A DNA stretch of 64,000 bases from Thermus altitudinis (GTDB lineage Bacteria > Deinococcota > Deinococci > Deinococcales > Thermaceae): the NCBI RefSeq assembly GCF_022760835.1, contig NZ_JAKTNQ010000002.1, positions 54,998 through 118,997 of the forward strand. Direction: 5' to 3'. Numbering within the stretch: position 1 is the first letter of the stretch; each line of letters opens with the position of its first letter. The notes beneath the pieces were generated by a model, which was not told the DNA's origin, did not search any database, and saw only the letters and a program-made list of their open reading frames with translations. The translations under genes and the position numbers were made by a program. Shown in pieces: positions 45,451 to 54,967 of this stretch.

Positions 45451-45570
45451 ATGACCTTCGGCTTGCGACCCACCGGGGAACACCCTGAAGGAGCCTCTCC
45501 CATGGGCAAGGGTCCGGGGGGATGGGTTCAGCCCTCTCCCTTCTTGCGGGTTTGGGCGTGCGGGTGCTGA
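45451..45570 (+). CDS. Upstream ORF ending Cys-Gly-Cys, before bshA
   Basis: 39 aa. The -10 box TAAACT (45439-45444) lies 6 nt before its ATG, so the bshA transcript probably starts here. The peptide ends RVWACGC and its TGA (45568-45570) overlaps the start region of bshA in another frame. A leader peptide that couples translation to bshA is possible; an accident of the start region cannot be excluded. Confidence 0.4.
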   Translation: MTFGLRPTGEHPEGASPMGKGPGGWVQPSPFLRVWACGC

Positions 45571-46676
45571 GGCTCGGCCTGGTGGCCTACCCTGGCCTCG
45601 GGGGTAGCGGCATCGTGGCCACGGAGCTGGCCCACCGCCTGGCCCAGATGGGCCACCGGGTCTATCTTTTCGCCACGGAAAGGCCCTTCCGCCTCCCCAA
45701 GGACAGCCCTGTGGTCTACATCCCCGTGGACCTCCCCTTTTACCCCGTCTTCCCCGGCCCCCTGTACACCCTTTCCCTGGCTGGGGTGCTGGAGCGGGAA
45801 GCCAAACGCCTGCAGCTGGACCTGGTCCACACCCACTACGCCATCCCCCACGCCGCCGCCGCCTACCTGGCCCTTGGAGAGGAACTGCCCCTGGTGCACA
45901 CCCTCCATGGCACGGACGTATCGGTTTTGGGGATGGACCCCGCCTTCCACGGGCCCACCCGGAAGGCCCTGCAAAGGGCCAAGGCCACCACCGCGGTCAG
46001 CCGGGCCTTGGCCCAGGAGGCAGAGAAGGCCTTTGGGGTTAGCCCCGTGGTGATCCACAACGCGGTGGACCCAGAGCGCTTCTACCCCAGGCCGGAGCGT
46101 AAGAAGCTTTATACGGAAGAGGGGGAGTGGCTTTTGGTGCACGCCTCCAACTTCCGTCCCATCAAGAGGGTGCCGGATATCGTCAGGGCCTTCGCCAAGG
46201 TGCGGAGAAGGGTAAAGGCCAGGCTTCTCCTCCTGGGCAAGGGCCCGGAGGAGGGGGAGGCCAAGCGGGTGGCCGAGGAGCTGGGGGTGGAGCGCTGGGT
46301 TTCCTTCCATCCCCCCACACCCCACCCCGAGGAGATTCTGGGAGCCGCCGATCTATTTCTCCTGGCCTCAGAGGAGGAATCCTTCGGGCAGGCAGCCCTC
46401 GAGGCCCTGGCCAGCGGGGTGCCCGTGGTGGCCACCGCGGTGGGTGGCGTTCCGGAACTGGTTCGCCCCGAGGTGGGGCGCCTGGTGGAGTTGGGGGACC
46501 TGGAAGGCTTCGCCCAGGCGGTGCTGGACCTCCTCGCCCATCCCAAACTCCCCAGGATGCGCCAGTTAGCCCGGGAATACGCCATGGCCCATTTCCACCC
46601 CGAAAGGATCACCCAGGCCTACCTGGAGGTGTACCAGAAGGCCCTGGGGGCCCCCCCTTACGGATCGGAAACCTAA
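45558..46676 (+). CDS. bshA: BshA-type glycosyltransferase (bacillithiol synthesis)
   Basis: 372 aa with a GTG start (GTG 45564 or ATG 45522 are alternatives). GT-B fold: LGLVAYPGLGGSGIVATELA, THYAIPHAAAAYLAL, TLHGTDVSVLGMDP, then NAVDPERF and SNFRPIKRVPDI, the C-terminal EEESFGQAALEALASGVPVV. These match BshA, which makes N-acetylglucosaminyl-malate from UDP-GlcNAc and L-malate, the first bacillithiol step. bshB and bshC are not in this window. Confidence 0.85.
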   Translation: MRVLRLGLVAYPGLGGSGIVATELAHRLAQMGHRVYLFATERPFRLPKDSPVVYIPVDLPFYPVFPGPLYTLSLAGVLEREAKRLQLDLVHTHYAIPHAAAAYLALGEELPLVHTLHGTDVSVLGMDPAFHGPTRKALQRAKATTAVSRALAQEAEKAFGVSPVVIHNAVDPERFYPRPERKKLYTEEGEWLLVHASNFRPIKRVPDIVRAFAKVRRRVKARLLLLGKGPEEGEAKRVAEELGVERWVSFHPPTPHPEEILGAADLFLLASEEESFGQAALEALASGVPVVATAVGGVPELVRPEVGRLVELGDLEGFAQAVLDLLAHPKLPRMRQLAREYAMAHFHPERITQAYLEVYQKALGAPPYGSET

Positions 46677-46677
46677 A

Positions 46678-46705
46678 CCCCGCCGGGGAAGGTCCCACGG
46701 CGGGG
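46678..46705 (-). terminator. Probable lon terminator
   Basis: Arms CCCCGCCG and CGGCGGGG with a 12-nt loop, followed on the minus strand by TTT. It lies between the convergent ends of bshA and lon and may serve both. Confidence 0.55.
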
Positions 46706-46738
46706 AGAAAACGGGGTTCCCGTCACCGGGGCCGCCCC

Positions 46739-49165
46739 CTAGGCATGGGCCACCACTTCCTTCCTGGCCCGCCCCCTTGCCCCCTTGGCCTTGGTCTGCC
46801 GGGCCCGTTCCTCCAGGGCCTTAAGCCCCCCCACCAGGGCCAGGTCCAGGACCTGGTCCAGGTGCTCCACGAAGTGGAAGGTCATGTTCTGGCGCAGGGG
46901 CTTGGGGATGTCGCTGAGATCGGCTTCGTTTTGCTTGGGAAGGATCACCTCCCGGATCCCCGCCCGCCTGGCCCCCAGCACCTTCTCCTTAACCCCACCG
47001 ATGGGCAGAACCCGGCCCGTCAAGGTGATCTCCCCGGTCATGGCGATGTCGTGGCGGACGGGCACCTCCGTGAGGGCGCTGACCAAGGCGCTCACGATGG
47101 CCACCCCGGCGGAAGGACCTTCCTTGGGAATGGCCCCCGCCGGCACATGGATGTGGATGTCCGACTCCTCAAAACGCTTCAAGGGGATGCCGAAGCGCTC
47201 GGCGTTGCGCTTAGCGTAGGAAAGCGCTGCCCGGGCGGATTCCTTCATCACATCCCCCAGCTGCCCGGTGAGGATCAGGTTGCCCTTACCGGGCATTACC
47301 GAGACCTCCACGAACATGATGTCCCCGCCCACGGGGGTGTAGTACATGCCCGTGGCCACCCCCACCTGGGGCTCGCGGGCCTCGGTTTCCGGTAGGAAGC
47401 GGGGAGGGCCTAGGTACCTTTCCAAGTCCCTTTCCGTGATGCGTACCCGTTTCTTGCCCTCTTCCAGAATCTGCCGCGCCGCCTTGCGCAACAAGGAGCC
47501 GATCTCCCGTTCCAGCTGGCGCACCCCGGCCTCGCGGGTGTAGTGGGTGATGAGGCGCATAAGGGCCGCCTCCGTGATCACCACCTGGCCCTCGAGGAGG
47601 CCGGTCTCCCGCATCTGCCGGGGTAGGAGGTAGCGCTTGGCGATCTCCAGCTTCTCCTGCTCAATGTAGCTGGTGAACTCTATGGCCTCCATCCGGTCCC
47701 AAAGGGGGGCCGGGATGTTCTGGGGGAAGTTGGCGGTGCAGATGAACATCACCTCGGAAAGGTCAAAGGGCACCCCCAGGTAGTGGTCCACGAACTCCTT
47801 GTTCTGAGCGGGGTCCAGGACCTCGAGGAGGGCCGCCGCCGGGTCGCCCTGGTAGGAGATCCCCAGCTTGTCCACCTCGTCCAGGAGGAAGACGGGGTTC
47901 TTGGTGCCCGCCTGGCGCAGGCCCTGGATGATGCGGCCGGGCATGGCCCCGATGTAGGTGCGCCGGTGCCCGCGGATGTCGGATTCATCCCGCACACCCC
48001 CCAAGGAGATGCGCACGTACTTGCGGCCCAGGGCCTCGGCGATGCTCTTGGCGATGGAGGTCTTCCCCACCCCGGGAGGCCCCACAAAGAGAAGGATGGG
48101 CCCCTTGTTCACCTCGTCCGCTGGGATCTCCCCCCGCTTGGCCCGCTCGGCTTTTAGCTTCCGCACCGCCAGGTACTCCAACACCCGGTCCTTCACCTTC
48201 TCCAGGCCGTAGTGGTCCCTTTCCAGGATCTCCTTGGCCCGGTTTAGGTCCAGGTTGTCCTCGGTGCGCACGTTCCAGGGAAGGTTGACGATCCAGTCCA
48301 GATAGGTGCGGATGACGCTGGCCTCAGCGGAATCGGGGTGCATGCGGGCGAAGCGGTTGAGCTCCCGCTCCACCTCCTGCCGCACCACGGGGGGCAGGTC
48401 CAGCTCCTCCACCTTCTTGCGGAACTCCTCCACCTCCTCGGCGCCTTCCTCCCCATGGAGCTCCCGCTGGATGGCCTTCATCTGCTCCCGGAGGAAGTAC
48501 TCCCTTTGGTTGCGGTCAATCTCCTCCTTGACCTGTTGCTGGATGCGCCTTTGGGTTTCTATGAGCTCCAGCTCCGCCTCCAGGAGGACCAACACCCTTT
48601 TGAGCCGCTCCGCCACACTGGGGATTTCCAAAACCCGCTGCTTGTCCTCCAGGCGGAAGTCCATGTGGAAGGCGACGTAGTCCGCCAGCTGGCTGGGGTC
48701 TTCCAGGTTTAAGATGAACTGCGCCACCTCGGGGGCCAGGTACTTGCCCTCCTTGAGAAGGGCCTGGAACTTGTCCTTCACCTCCCGCACCAGGGCCTTG
48801 ACCAAGGTGGCCTCTCCGGGCTCGTCGGAGAGCACCTCCCCCTTGGCCTCGAGGTGGTCCCCCAGGTCCAGCCACTCCTTCACCCGCACCCGGGCGAAGG
48901 CCTGGACCAACACCTGGACCGAGCCATCCGGGTTCTTGCGCATCTTGAGGATGTTGCAGGCGGTCCCCACCTCGTAGAGGTCCGAAGGCTTAGGGGTTTC
49001 CACCTCCTTGTCCTTCTGGCTCACGATGAGCAGCACCCGTTCCCGGGCCAAGGCCTCGTCAATGGCCCGAATGGAAATGGGCCGGCCAGCGTCTATGGGC
49101 ATCACCATGGTGGGGTAGATGACCGAGCCCCTCACCGGGCAAACGGGCAGGGTTTCTGGCAGCAT
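46739..49165 (-). CDS. lon: ATP-dependent Lon protease
   Basis: 808 aa. The start [17 protein letters not shown] was chosen for AAAGGAGGG 5 nt upstream. The LAN substrate domain runs to about 310; the ATPase has [19 protein letters not shown] near residue 365 and VFLLDEVDK. The protease domain has the catalytic Ser in [15 protein letters not shown] and Lys in [13 protein letters not shown]. It degrades damaged and regulatory proteins. TTGACA (49212-49217) lies upstream on the minus strand, but no good -10 follows at 17 bp. Confidence 0.95.
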   Translation of the reverse strand: MLPETLPVCPVRGSVIYPTMVMPIDAGRPISIRAIDEALARERVLLIVSQKDKEVETPKPSDLYEVGTACNILKMRKNPDGSVQVLVQAFARVRVKEWLDLGDHLEAKGEVLSDEPGEATLVKALVREVKDKFQALLKEGKYLAPEVAQFILNLEDPSQLADYVAFHMDFRLEDKQRVLEIPSVAERLKRVLVLLEAELELIETQRRIQQQVKEEIDRNQREYFLREQMKAIQRELHGEEGAEEVEEFRKKVEELDLPPVVRQEVERELNRFARMHPDSAEASVIRTYLDWIVNLPWNVRTEDNLDLNRAKEILERDHYGLEKVKDRVLEYLAVRKLKAERAKRGEIPADEVNKGPILLFVGPPGVGKTSIAKSIAEALGRKYVRISLGGVRDESDIRGHRRTYIGAMPGRIIQGLRQAGTKNPVFLLDEVDKLGISYQGDPAAALLEVLDPAQNKEFVDHYLGVPFDLSEVMFICTANFPQNIPAPLWDRMEAIEFTSYIEQEKLEIAKRYLLPRQMRETGLLEGQVVITEAALMRLITHYTREAGVRQLEREIGSLLRKAARQILEEGKKRVRITERDLERYLGPPRFLPETEAREPQVGVATGMYYTPVGGDIMFVEVSVMPGKGNLILTGQLGDVMKESARAALSYAKRNAERFGIPLKRFEESDIHIHVPAGAIPKEGPSAGVAIVSALVSALTEVPVRHDIAMTGEITLTGRVLPIGGVKEKVLGARRAGIREVILPKQNEADLSDIPKPLRQNMTFHFVEHLDQVLDLALVGGLKALEERARQTKAKGARGRARKEVVAHA

Positions 49166-49275
49166 GGTTTCCCTCCTTTCCTTGATCTCGTCCATATCCT
49201 AAGCCTACCTATGTCAAGTTTACTGCATTATGGCGTTTAGCACCAGGCCCCCATTCCTGGCGTAAGCTTAAAGCC

Positions 49276-50115
49276 ATGCGCCGCTTCCTCTGGGTCCTTC
49301 TTCTGGGACTGGCCATGGCCCTTGCCCAGAAAAGCGGGGGTGGGGTGGGCGGGCGCCCCTACAGCCCAAGCCCACCCCCCATGAGCCCTGGCCCCGCTCC
49401 CGTCTTCCCCATGCCGGCCCCATCCTACCCCACCTATCCCGGCCCCATCGTGGTCTACCCCGGGGGTGGAGGCGCAAGCCTAGGCCTGGTGCCGGTGCTA
49501 GTATTTTTTGGCTTGATCCTGATGACCGCCTACATGGTGCGGGGCCTCCGCCGGGCAGGGGAAGGCCCCACCGCCAGCGTGGCCAGGTTACGCCTGGCCC
49601 TCCTGGCCCGTCCCCAGGTGCAAAGGGCCCTAAGGCGCTTGGCCGAGGAAGCGGACACCACCTCTGCCAAGGGCCTGGCGGACCTGGTGGACGAGGCAGC
49701 GCTTCTACTCCTCCGGGAGGAGGCCGCCTGGCGCTTTGGCGATTACCAGGTGGCCGCGGGTTCCGAGGAGGAGGCCTTGGCCCGGTTTGACGCCTGGATG
49801 CTGGAGGAGCGAAGCAAGTACCAGGAAACCTTCCGCCACTTTGAGGGGAAAAAGCAGGTGGCAGGGGGATACCAGGCCCAGGTGGAACCCGGGGGACGCT
49901 ACCTGGCGGTAAGCCTCCTTTTGGCCGACCACCGGCTTCTTCCTCCCCGGTCCCCTTTGACCCGGTCCCGGGCACGGGAGGCCCTTATGGACCTGGCAGG
50001 CTCCAGCCCCTACACCCTCATGGCCGCCTACCTCTCCTGGACCCCGGAAAAGGAGGGGGAGGCCCTCACGGAAGAGGAGCTTCTCCTCCTCTACCCCGAC
50101 CTGGACAAGCTTTGA
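49276..50115 (+). CDS. DUF1517-type membrane protein
   Basis: 279 aa. Signal-like N-terminus MRRFLWVLLLGLAMALAQ, a Gly/Pro-rich stretch to about residue 72, a membrane helix (LVPVLVFFGLILMTAYMV) and a soluble C-terminal domain with GDYQVAAGSEEEALARFDAW and YLAVSLLLADHR. This order matches DUF1517 proteins of unknown role. TAAGCT stands 7 nt before the ATG. It is divergent from lon. Confidence 0.75.
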   Translation: MRRFLWVLLLGLAMALAQKSGGGVGGRPYSPSPPPMSPGPAPVFPMPAPSYPTYPGPIVVYPGGGGASLGLVPVLVFFGLILMTAYMVRGLRRAGEGPTASVARLRLALLARPQVQRALRRLAEEADTTSAKGLADLVDEAALLLLREEAAWRFGDYQVAAGSEEEALARFDAWMLEERSKYQETFRHFEGKKQVAGGYQAQVEPGGRYLAVSLLLADHRLLPPRSPLTRSRAREALMDLAGSSPYTLMAAYLSWTPEKEGEALTEEELLLLYPDLDKL

Positions 50116-50146
50116 ACGGGCGAAGCCCTCCGGGTAGAGTGGACCC

Positions 50147-51085
50147 GTGGTACAGGTCTCTCGGCGCACCGTCACCTTCCTACCCCCTCCTGGGGCCCAG
50201 GCCTTAATCGGGGATTTCACCGACTGGGAGAAAAACCCCCTTCCCCTTTCAGGCCCCGTCACCCTGGAGTTCCCGGAAGGAGCCTACGTGGAGTATGCCT
50301 TTTTGGACGCCAGGGGACATCCCTTCCCCGATCCCGATAACCCCGAGCGGGCCGACAACCCCTGGTGGACCTACCCCCGGGCCGTTAGGCTTCCCGGCCA
50401 CCGTTTTGAGGCCCCGCCCGAGCCAAGGAAGGAGCCCAAGGTGGCCCGGCACCGCCTGGGGGAGAGGCGCTACTATGTGGCCGAAACCGGGGCAAGCCCC
50501 AAGGCCACCCTGGTGGCCCAGGATGGGGTGGCCTTCTACCGCACCGCAGGCCTGCACAAGGTGGCCCGAGCCTTAGAGGAGGCAGGCGAAATCCCCCCGG
50601 TCCGCCTGGTCTTCGTGGAACCCATAGACCGGAACCAGGAGTACCGCTTTTCGGAACGCTACGAGGAGGAGTTGCACCGAGTGCTGGCCGAGGTGGAGGG
50701 ATTCTATGGCTCCTTAGGGGATCTGGTCCTGGTGGGGGCCTCCTTGGGGGGGCTTTTCTCCTTGTGGCAGGCCTGGCGCCACCCGGATCGCTTCCCCAAG
50801 GTCCTGGCCCTCTCCCCAGCGCTGAAAGCCCACCCAGGTGGCACCGACGCCTATCGGGACCAGGAGTGGCTTTTAGAGCAGTACGCCAAGGCCCAGGTCC
50901 TACCCCGCATCTACCTGGAGGTGGGTCTTTTGGAATGGCTGTTGGCTCCAGCCCGCCGCTTTGCTGCCCTCCTCGCCGACCGCAAGGTTCCCCATGCCTA
51001 CCGGGAAAGGGCCTCGGGACACAACTGGGTCACGTGGAAACAAGGCCTGGCCCCAGGGCTCAGGTACCTTTTGGGGGAGGCATGA
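50147..51085 (+). CDS. Alpha/beta-hydrolase esterase with an N-terminal beta-sandwich
   Basis: 312 aa. The first ~95 residues (VTFLPPPGAQALIGDFTDW) look like the starch-binding-type module that precedes enterochelin-esterase-like hydrolases. The esterase part has the nucleophile elbow VGASLGGLFSLWQAW and a C-terminal RASGHNWVTW with the catalytic His. The substrate is unknown. GTG start; TAGAGT ends 6 nt upstream. It overlaps the TerC-like gene as ATGA. Confidence 0.8.
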   Translation: MVQVSRRTVTFLPPPGAQALIGDFTDWEKNPLPLSGPVTLEFPEGAYVEYAFLDARGHPFPDPDNPERADNPWWTYPRAVRLPGHRFEAPPEPRKEPKVARHRLGERRYYVAETGASPKATLVAQDGVAFYRTAGLHKVARALEEAGEIPPVRLVFVEPIDRNQEYRFSERYEEELHRVLAEVEGFYGSLGDLVLVGASLGGLFSLWQAWRHPDRFPKVLALSPALKAHPGGTDAYRDQEWLLEQYAKAQVLPRIYLEVGLLEWLLAPARRFAALLADRKVPHAYRERASGHNWVTWKQGLAPGLRYLLGEA

Positions 51086-51756
51086 GCGGGGAAGCGCCCT
51101 TGGTGCTCCTTTCCGTGGCGGTCCTCGAGGCCCTCCTCTCCGGAGATAATGCCTTGGTGCTGGCGGTGATGGTCAAACCCCTACCAGCCCACCTCCGCCG
51201 CAAGGCCCTGTTCTACGGGGTCCTGGGGGCTTACCTCCTGCGGGGCCTAGCCCTCCTCTTCGCCGTGTACGTGATCCGGCTATGGTGGGTCCAGGTTTTG
51301 GGAGGGCTTTACCTCCTCTTCCTCATGCTGCAGCATTTCCGCAACCACCCGGAGGCCCAGCGGCTTCCCGCGGTCACCGCCCGGGAGTTCTGGCGGGTGG
51401 TGCTCCTCATCAACCTGGTGGACCTGGCCTTTGCCGTGGACTCCATCCTGGCGGTGGTGGCTTTTTCCCAGGACCTGGCCTTGGTCTTTTTAGGCGTGGC
51501 CCTGGGTATCCTCTTCATCCGCCTGGCCGCCAGCTACGTGGTGGCGGTGATGGAGCGGTACCCTAGCCTGGAAAAGGTGGCCTACGCCCTGGTGGGCTGG
51601 GCGGGGGTCAAGCTCCTCCTGGAGGGAAGCGCCACTCTGGCCGAGCTCTCACACCACCCCGAACTGGCCTGGCACCTGCCCAAGCCCGCCTTCTGGGGCG
51701 TAACCCTCCTCATCCTCCTGGGGGGAAGCCTCCTGGCCTTCCGGAAACATGCCTAG
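51082..51756 (+). CDS. TerC-family membrane protein
   Basis: 224 aa with about seven helices. The TerC signature SVAVLEALLSGDNALVLAVMV near the N-terminus and the second acidic motif INLVDLAFAVDSILAVVAF are present. Family members export Mn2+ or help insert metalloproteins, so a metal role is likely (inference). It overlaps the esterase and methyltransferase genes at both ends. Confidence 0.87.
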   Translation: MSGEAPLVLLSVAVLEALLSGDNALVLAVMVKPLPAHLRRKALFYGVLGAYLLRGLALLFAVYVIRLWWVQVLGGLYLLFLMLQHFRNHPEAQRLPAVTAREFWRVVLLINLVDLAFAVDSILAVVAFSQDLALVFLGVALGILFIRLAASYVVAVMERYPSLEKVAYALVGWAGVKLLLEGSATLAELSHHPELAWHLPKPAFWGVTLLILLGGSLLAFRKHA

Positions 51757-52291
51757 GGATTGGGATGCCTTTTACCGGGAATGGGAAGGGGAACGAGCCC
51801 CTGCCTTCACGGTGCGGGCCTATGGCCCCTTCGTACCCCCTGGGCCCATCCTGGACCTGGCCGGAGGCCTGGGGCGGAACGCCCGCTACTTCCTGCACCG
51901 GGGCCATCCCGTGGTCCTGGTGGAAAAGAGCCTCGAGGCCCTGCGAAGGCTGGCCGGCACCCCGGGGCTTACCCTGGTGGAGCTGGACCTGGAGGGCCCC
52001 AAAGCCCTCTCCCTCCTCCCCCGGGGTCCCTTCGCCGCCATCCTCATGAGCTACTACGTGAACCGCCCACTTCTTAAGGCCCTTCCTCCCCTGGTGGCCC
52101 CAGGAGGGCTGGTCCTGGTGGAGGGCTTTAGCCGCCTAGAAGCCATCCGGCGGAGGAGGCCGGAGAGCCCCTACTACTGGGAACCTTACGAGCTCCTCAC
52201 CCCTCCCCTCGGCCTTGGGCTACGTGCCTTCGGGGAGGGGTGGATGGAGGGCTACCGGGTCTATGCCGTCTACCAGAAGCCTAGGCCCTAA
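51749..52291 (+). CDS. SAM-dependent class I methyltransferase
   Basis: 180 aa. Motif I is PILDLAGGLGRNARYFLHRG (about 33-52), followed by VVLVEKSLEALRRL, and a motif IV-like ILMSYYVNR. It resembles small TehB/tellurite-type or thiopurine-type methyltransferases; the substrate is unknown. It overlaps the TerC-like gene by 8 nt and meets the Fe-S oxidoreductase gene convergently with an 11-nt overlap. Confidence 0.82.
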   Translation: MPRDWDAFYREWEGERAPAFTVRAYGPFVPPGPILDLAGGLGRNARYFLHRGHPVVLVEKSLEALRRLAGTPGLTLVELDLEGPKALSLLPRGPFAAILMSYYVNRPLLKALPPLVAPGGLVLVEGFSRLEAIRRRRPESPYYWEPYELLTPPLGLGLRAFGEGWMEGYRVYAVYQKPRP

Positions 52292-54266
52292 GCCCCCGGG
52301 CCACCAACTCGGCGATGTCCAAAACCTCGGGAGGCGCTTCGTCCTGGGCCACCTCCACATTCATCATGGCCATACAGAAGGGGCACCCCGTGGCGATCAC
52401 CTCGGCCCCCGTGCCCTTAAGCTCCCGGTAGCGGTTCTGGGAAACCCGCATGGCCCCAGGCTCCTCCTCCTTCCAGAACTGGGCCCCGCCTGCTCCACAG
52501 CAGAAACTCCGCTCCCGGCTCCTCTGGGGTTCGCTGAGGGCCAAGCCCACCCCCTTGAGCACCTCCCGGGGCGCCTCGTACACCCCGTTGTGCCGGCCCA
52601 GGTAGCAAGGGTCGTGGAAGACCACCCGCCGGGCCTCCTGGGAAACCTTCAGCCGCCCCGAGCGCAACAGCTCAGCGATGAACTCCGAGTGGTGGACCAC
52701 CCGGTACTCCCCGCCAAAGGCCTGGTATTCATTGCCCAGGGTATGGAAACAGTGGGGGCAGGTGGTCACGATGGTTTTGGGGGCCACCTGGTTTAAGGTT
52801 TCCACGTTCTCCATGGCCAGCTGGAAGAAAAGGTACTCGTTGCCCGCTCGCCGGGCGGAATCGCCCGTGCACTTCTCCTTACGACCCAGGACCGCCCAGT
52901 CCACCCCGCTGGCGTTGAGGATTTCCACCATGCTCCTGGCGATCCTCTGGGCCCGGGGGTCGTAGCTGGCCGCACACCCCACCCAGTAGAGGACCTCGGG
53001 GTGGGGCTTCTCCTCCACGGTGGGTACGTTAAGCCCCTCGGCCCAGTCCAGGCGCTTGTCCTGGCCGATGCCCCAGGGATTGCCGGAGCGCTCCATCCCC
53101 CTAAAGGCGTTGTTCAGCTCCTGGGGGAAGGCTCCCTCCATGAGCACCTTGGCCCGGCGCACATCCAGGATGTGCAGCATGGGCTCGTTGCCCACCGGGC
53201 AGACCTCCACGCAGGCCATGCAGGTGGTGCAGGCCCAAAGGGCTTCCTCATTTAGGGCGAAGTCCATGAGGGGCCGGGGGCTTTCCTGGCCGCTGGCGAA
53301 GGCGGGGAGAATCCCGTTTAGCTCGTAACGCTCAGAAATCACGATGGCTGCTGGGGAAAGGGCCTTTCCCGTGGTGTAGGCCGGACAAGCCTCTTGGCAA
53401 CGGTTGCACATGATGCAGGCGTAAGCGTCCAAAAGCCGTTTCCAGGAAAGGTCCTCCAGCTTCTCCGCCCCGAACTTCTCCTCCTCTTTCTCAAAATCCA
53501 GAGGCCGCAAGACCCCGGGCTTTTCCTGGCCAAAGGCCAGGTTGATGGGGCCCATCATCAGGTGGATGTGCTTGGAACGGGGGAAGTAGGGGAGGAAGAG
53601 CAGGATGGAACCCAGGGCCCCCCACCAGAAGACGTGTTCCAAAACCACCAGGCTAGAGGGGGCAAGCCCGGAAAGGAGGCTGGCTAGGAGGCTCGCCACC
53701 GGCTGGAAGGGATCGGGTTCCCCCTGGGCCAGGCCCGCGGCCTTGGAGAGAAGGCGGCTTCCCACGTGAAAGGTGATGAAGGCCCCCACGATGGCCGAGT
53801 CCCGGGGTATCCCCTGGCGCACCCGCTCGTGGAGGAGCACCCTGGGGTTCCAAGTGAAGTCGTGGGGGGCCACCAGGTAGCGGCGCACCATCAGGCCCAG
53901 GATGCCCACCAAGATGGCCGCCGTCAGGATGTCGGCGATGAGGTTATAGGGATTCCAAACGCCTCCTTGGGTGTGCAGGGGGAAAAAGCCCTCCAGGAGG
54001 TCCACCAGGTTGACCAAGAGGTAGTAGATGAACCCATAGAAGACAAAGGCATGCAGGAGAGAAACCCAAGGCCGTCTTTTAAAGACGGTCTGTTGCGTCA
54101 GGGTTAGCCAGATGGCCCTCCCCACACGCTCGGGTAGGCGGTCAAATCGGTCCTCAGGCCGTCCCCGGCGGATGGCCAGGTAGACCCGGCGAAACCCCGT
54201 GTAGGCGTAGTACAGGCTTCCGGCCAGGAGCAGGATAAAGAGGATTTTCTCCGGTAAAGTCAGCAT
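52281..54266 (-). CDS. Membrane Fe-S oxidoreductase, EtfD/EMO type
   Basis: 661 aa. An N-terminal membrane domain of about six helices (residues 1-245), a double [4Fe-4S] region (CIMCNRCQEACPAY and CTTCMACVEVCPVG) and two CCG domains (VGCAASYDPRAQRIARS; HDPCYLGRHNGVYEAP with FCCGAGG). This build matches electron-transfer-flavoprotein:menaquinone oxidoreductases that carry acyl-CoA dehydrogenase electrons to the membrane. AAGGAGGT precedes the ATG. No etfAB in this window. Confidence 0.82.
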   Translation of the reverse strand: MLTLPEKILFILLLAGSLYYAYTGFRRVYLAIRRGRPEDRFDRLPERVGRAIWLTLTQQTVFKRRPWVSLLHAFVFYGFIYYLLVNLVDLLEGFFPLHTQGGVWNPYNLIADILTAAILVGILGLMVRRYLVAPHDFTWNPRVLLHERVRQGIPRDSAIVGAFITFHVGSRLLSKAAGLAQGEPDPFQPVASLLASLLSGLAPSSLVVLEHVFWWGALGSILLFLPYFPRSKHIHLMMGPINLAFGQEKPGVLRPLDFEKEEEKFGAEKLEDLSWKRLLDAYACIMCNRCQEACPAYTTGKALSPAAIVISERYELNGILPAFASGQESPRPLMDFALNEEALWACTTCMACVEVCPVGNEPMLHILDVRRAKVLMEGAFPQELNNAFRGMERSGNPWGIGQDKRLDWAEGLNVPTVEEKPHPEVLYWVGCAASYDPRAQRIARSMVEILNASGVDWAVLGRKEKCTGDSARRAGNEYLFFQLAMENVETLNQVAPKTIVTTCPHCFHTLGNEYQAFGGEYRVVHHSEFIAELLRSGRLKVSQEARRVVFHDPCYLGRHNGVYEAPREVLKGVGLALSEPQRSRERSFCCGAGGAQFWKEEEPGAMRVSQNRYRELKGTGAEVIATGCPFCMAMMNVEVAQDEAPPEVLDIAELVARGLRA

Positions 54267-54332
54267 GGGTAAGACCTCCTTATACTCGGTTAAAGTTTAC
54301 CCCACCCTGGCAAAGGCGTACAATGGTGGCCC

Positions 54333-54533
54333 ATGGAAGCCGTGGCCTTTGGCATCCTCCTCTTCTTCAGCCTGTTGAACCTCTGGACCTTCCACCGCTT
54401 TAAGAGGCCCCTCCTGCCCTTGGTGCTGGCCCTTTTTGCGACTTTCTTCGTCTTCTTTCTTTCCCCAATCCTAGGGCTTTTGGTCTTCCTCCTGGGGCAG
54501 ACCCTGGCCTTCTACGCCGCCGGGAAAAGGTGA
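54333..54533 (+). CDS. Small membrane protein of unknown function
   Basis: 66 aa with two to three hydrophobic helices (FGILLFFSLLNLW; LLPLVLALFATFFVFFLSPI; LLVFLLGQTLAFYA). Promoter TTTACC (54296-54301)-17 bp-TACAAT ends 8 nt before the ATG, which supports a leaderless transcript. It overlaps the convergent DUF212 gene by 22 nt. Confidence 0.65.
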   Translation: MEAVAFGILLFFSLLNLWTFHRFKRPLLPLVLALFATFFVFFLSPILGLLVFLLGQTLAFYAAGKR

Positions 54534-54967
54534 AAGCTGAGGAAGGCCACCAAAGCCCCGAAAAGGGCGCCCACCAGGACCTCGAGGTAGGTGTGGCCCA
54601 GCAGTTCCTTCAAGGGCTCGGCGGCGGGACCCTTCTGCAACACCTGCTGCAGTTCCTGAACCAACTGGTTGAGGAGCTGGGCGTGAAGCCCAGCCGCCCG
54701 GCGGATCCCCGTGGCGTCGTACATGACGATGAGGGCAAAAATGGCGGCCACGGCGAACAGGGTGCTGCCAAACCCCTCCTGAAAGCCCACCCCCATGGCC
54801 AAAGCGCTCACCGTGGCCGAGTGGGAACTGGGCATCCCCCCGGTTTCCAAGAAACGTTCCCATTGAAACCGGCCCTCCAGCAGGTAATAGATGAAAATCT
54901 TCAGGGTCTGGGCCAGGAAGTTGGCCAGGATGGCCGTCCAAAACACCTGGTTAGCCAGAAAGTCCAT
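54512..54967 (-). CDS. DUF212 (YuiD-type) membrane protein
   Basis: 151 aa. The family mark GGMPSSHSATVSALAMGVGFQEGFGS is near residue 43, with VMYDATGIRRAAGLHAQLLNQL after it. The fold resembles acid-phosphatase-like membrane proteins; activity unknown. It overlaps folD by 17 nt, so the two are co-transcribed. Confidence 0.88.
   Translation of the reverse strand: MDFLANQVFWTAILANFLAQTLKIFIYYLLEGRFQWERFLETGGMPSSHSATVSALAMGVGFQEGFGSTLFAVAAIFALIVMYDATGIRRAAGLHAQLLNQLVQELQQVLQKGPAAEPLKELLGHTYLEVLVGALFGALVAFLSFHLFPAA

Noticed and set aside
49196..49275. Consensus TTGACA as a lon promoter
   Set aside because: No acceptable -10 lies 16-18 bp downstream; the TATGGA at 15 bp is weak, so I did not list it as a promoter.
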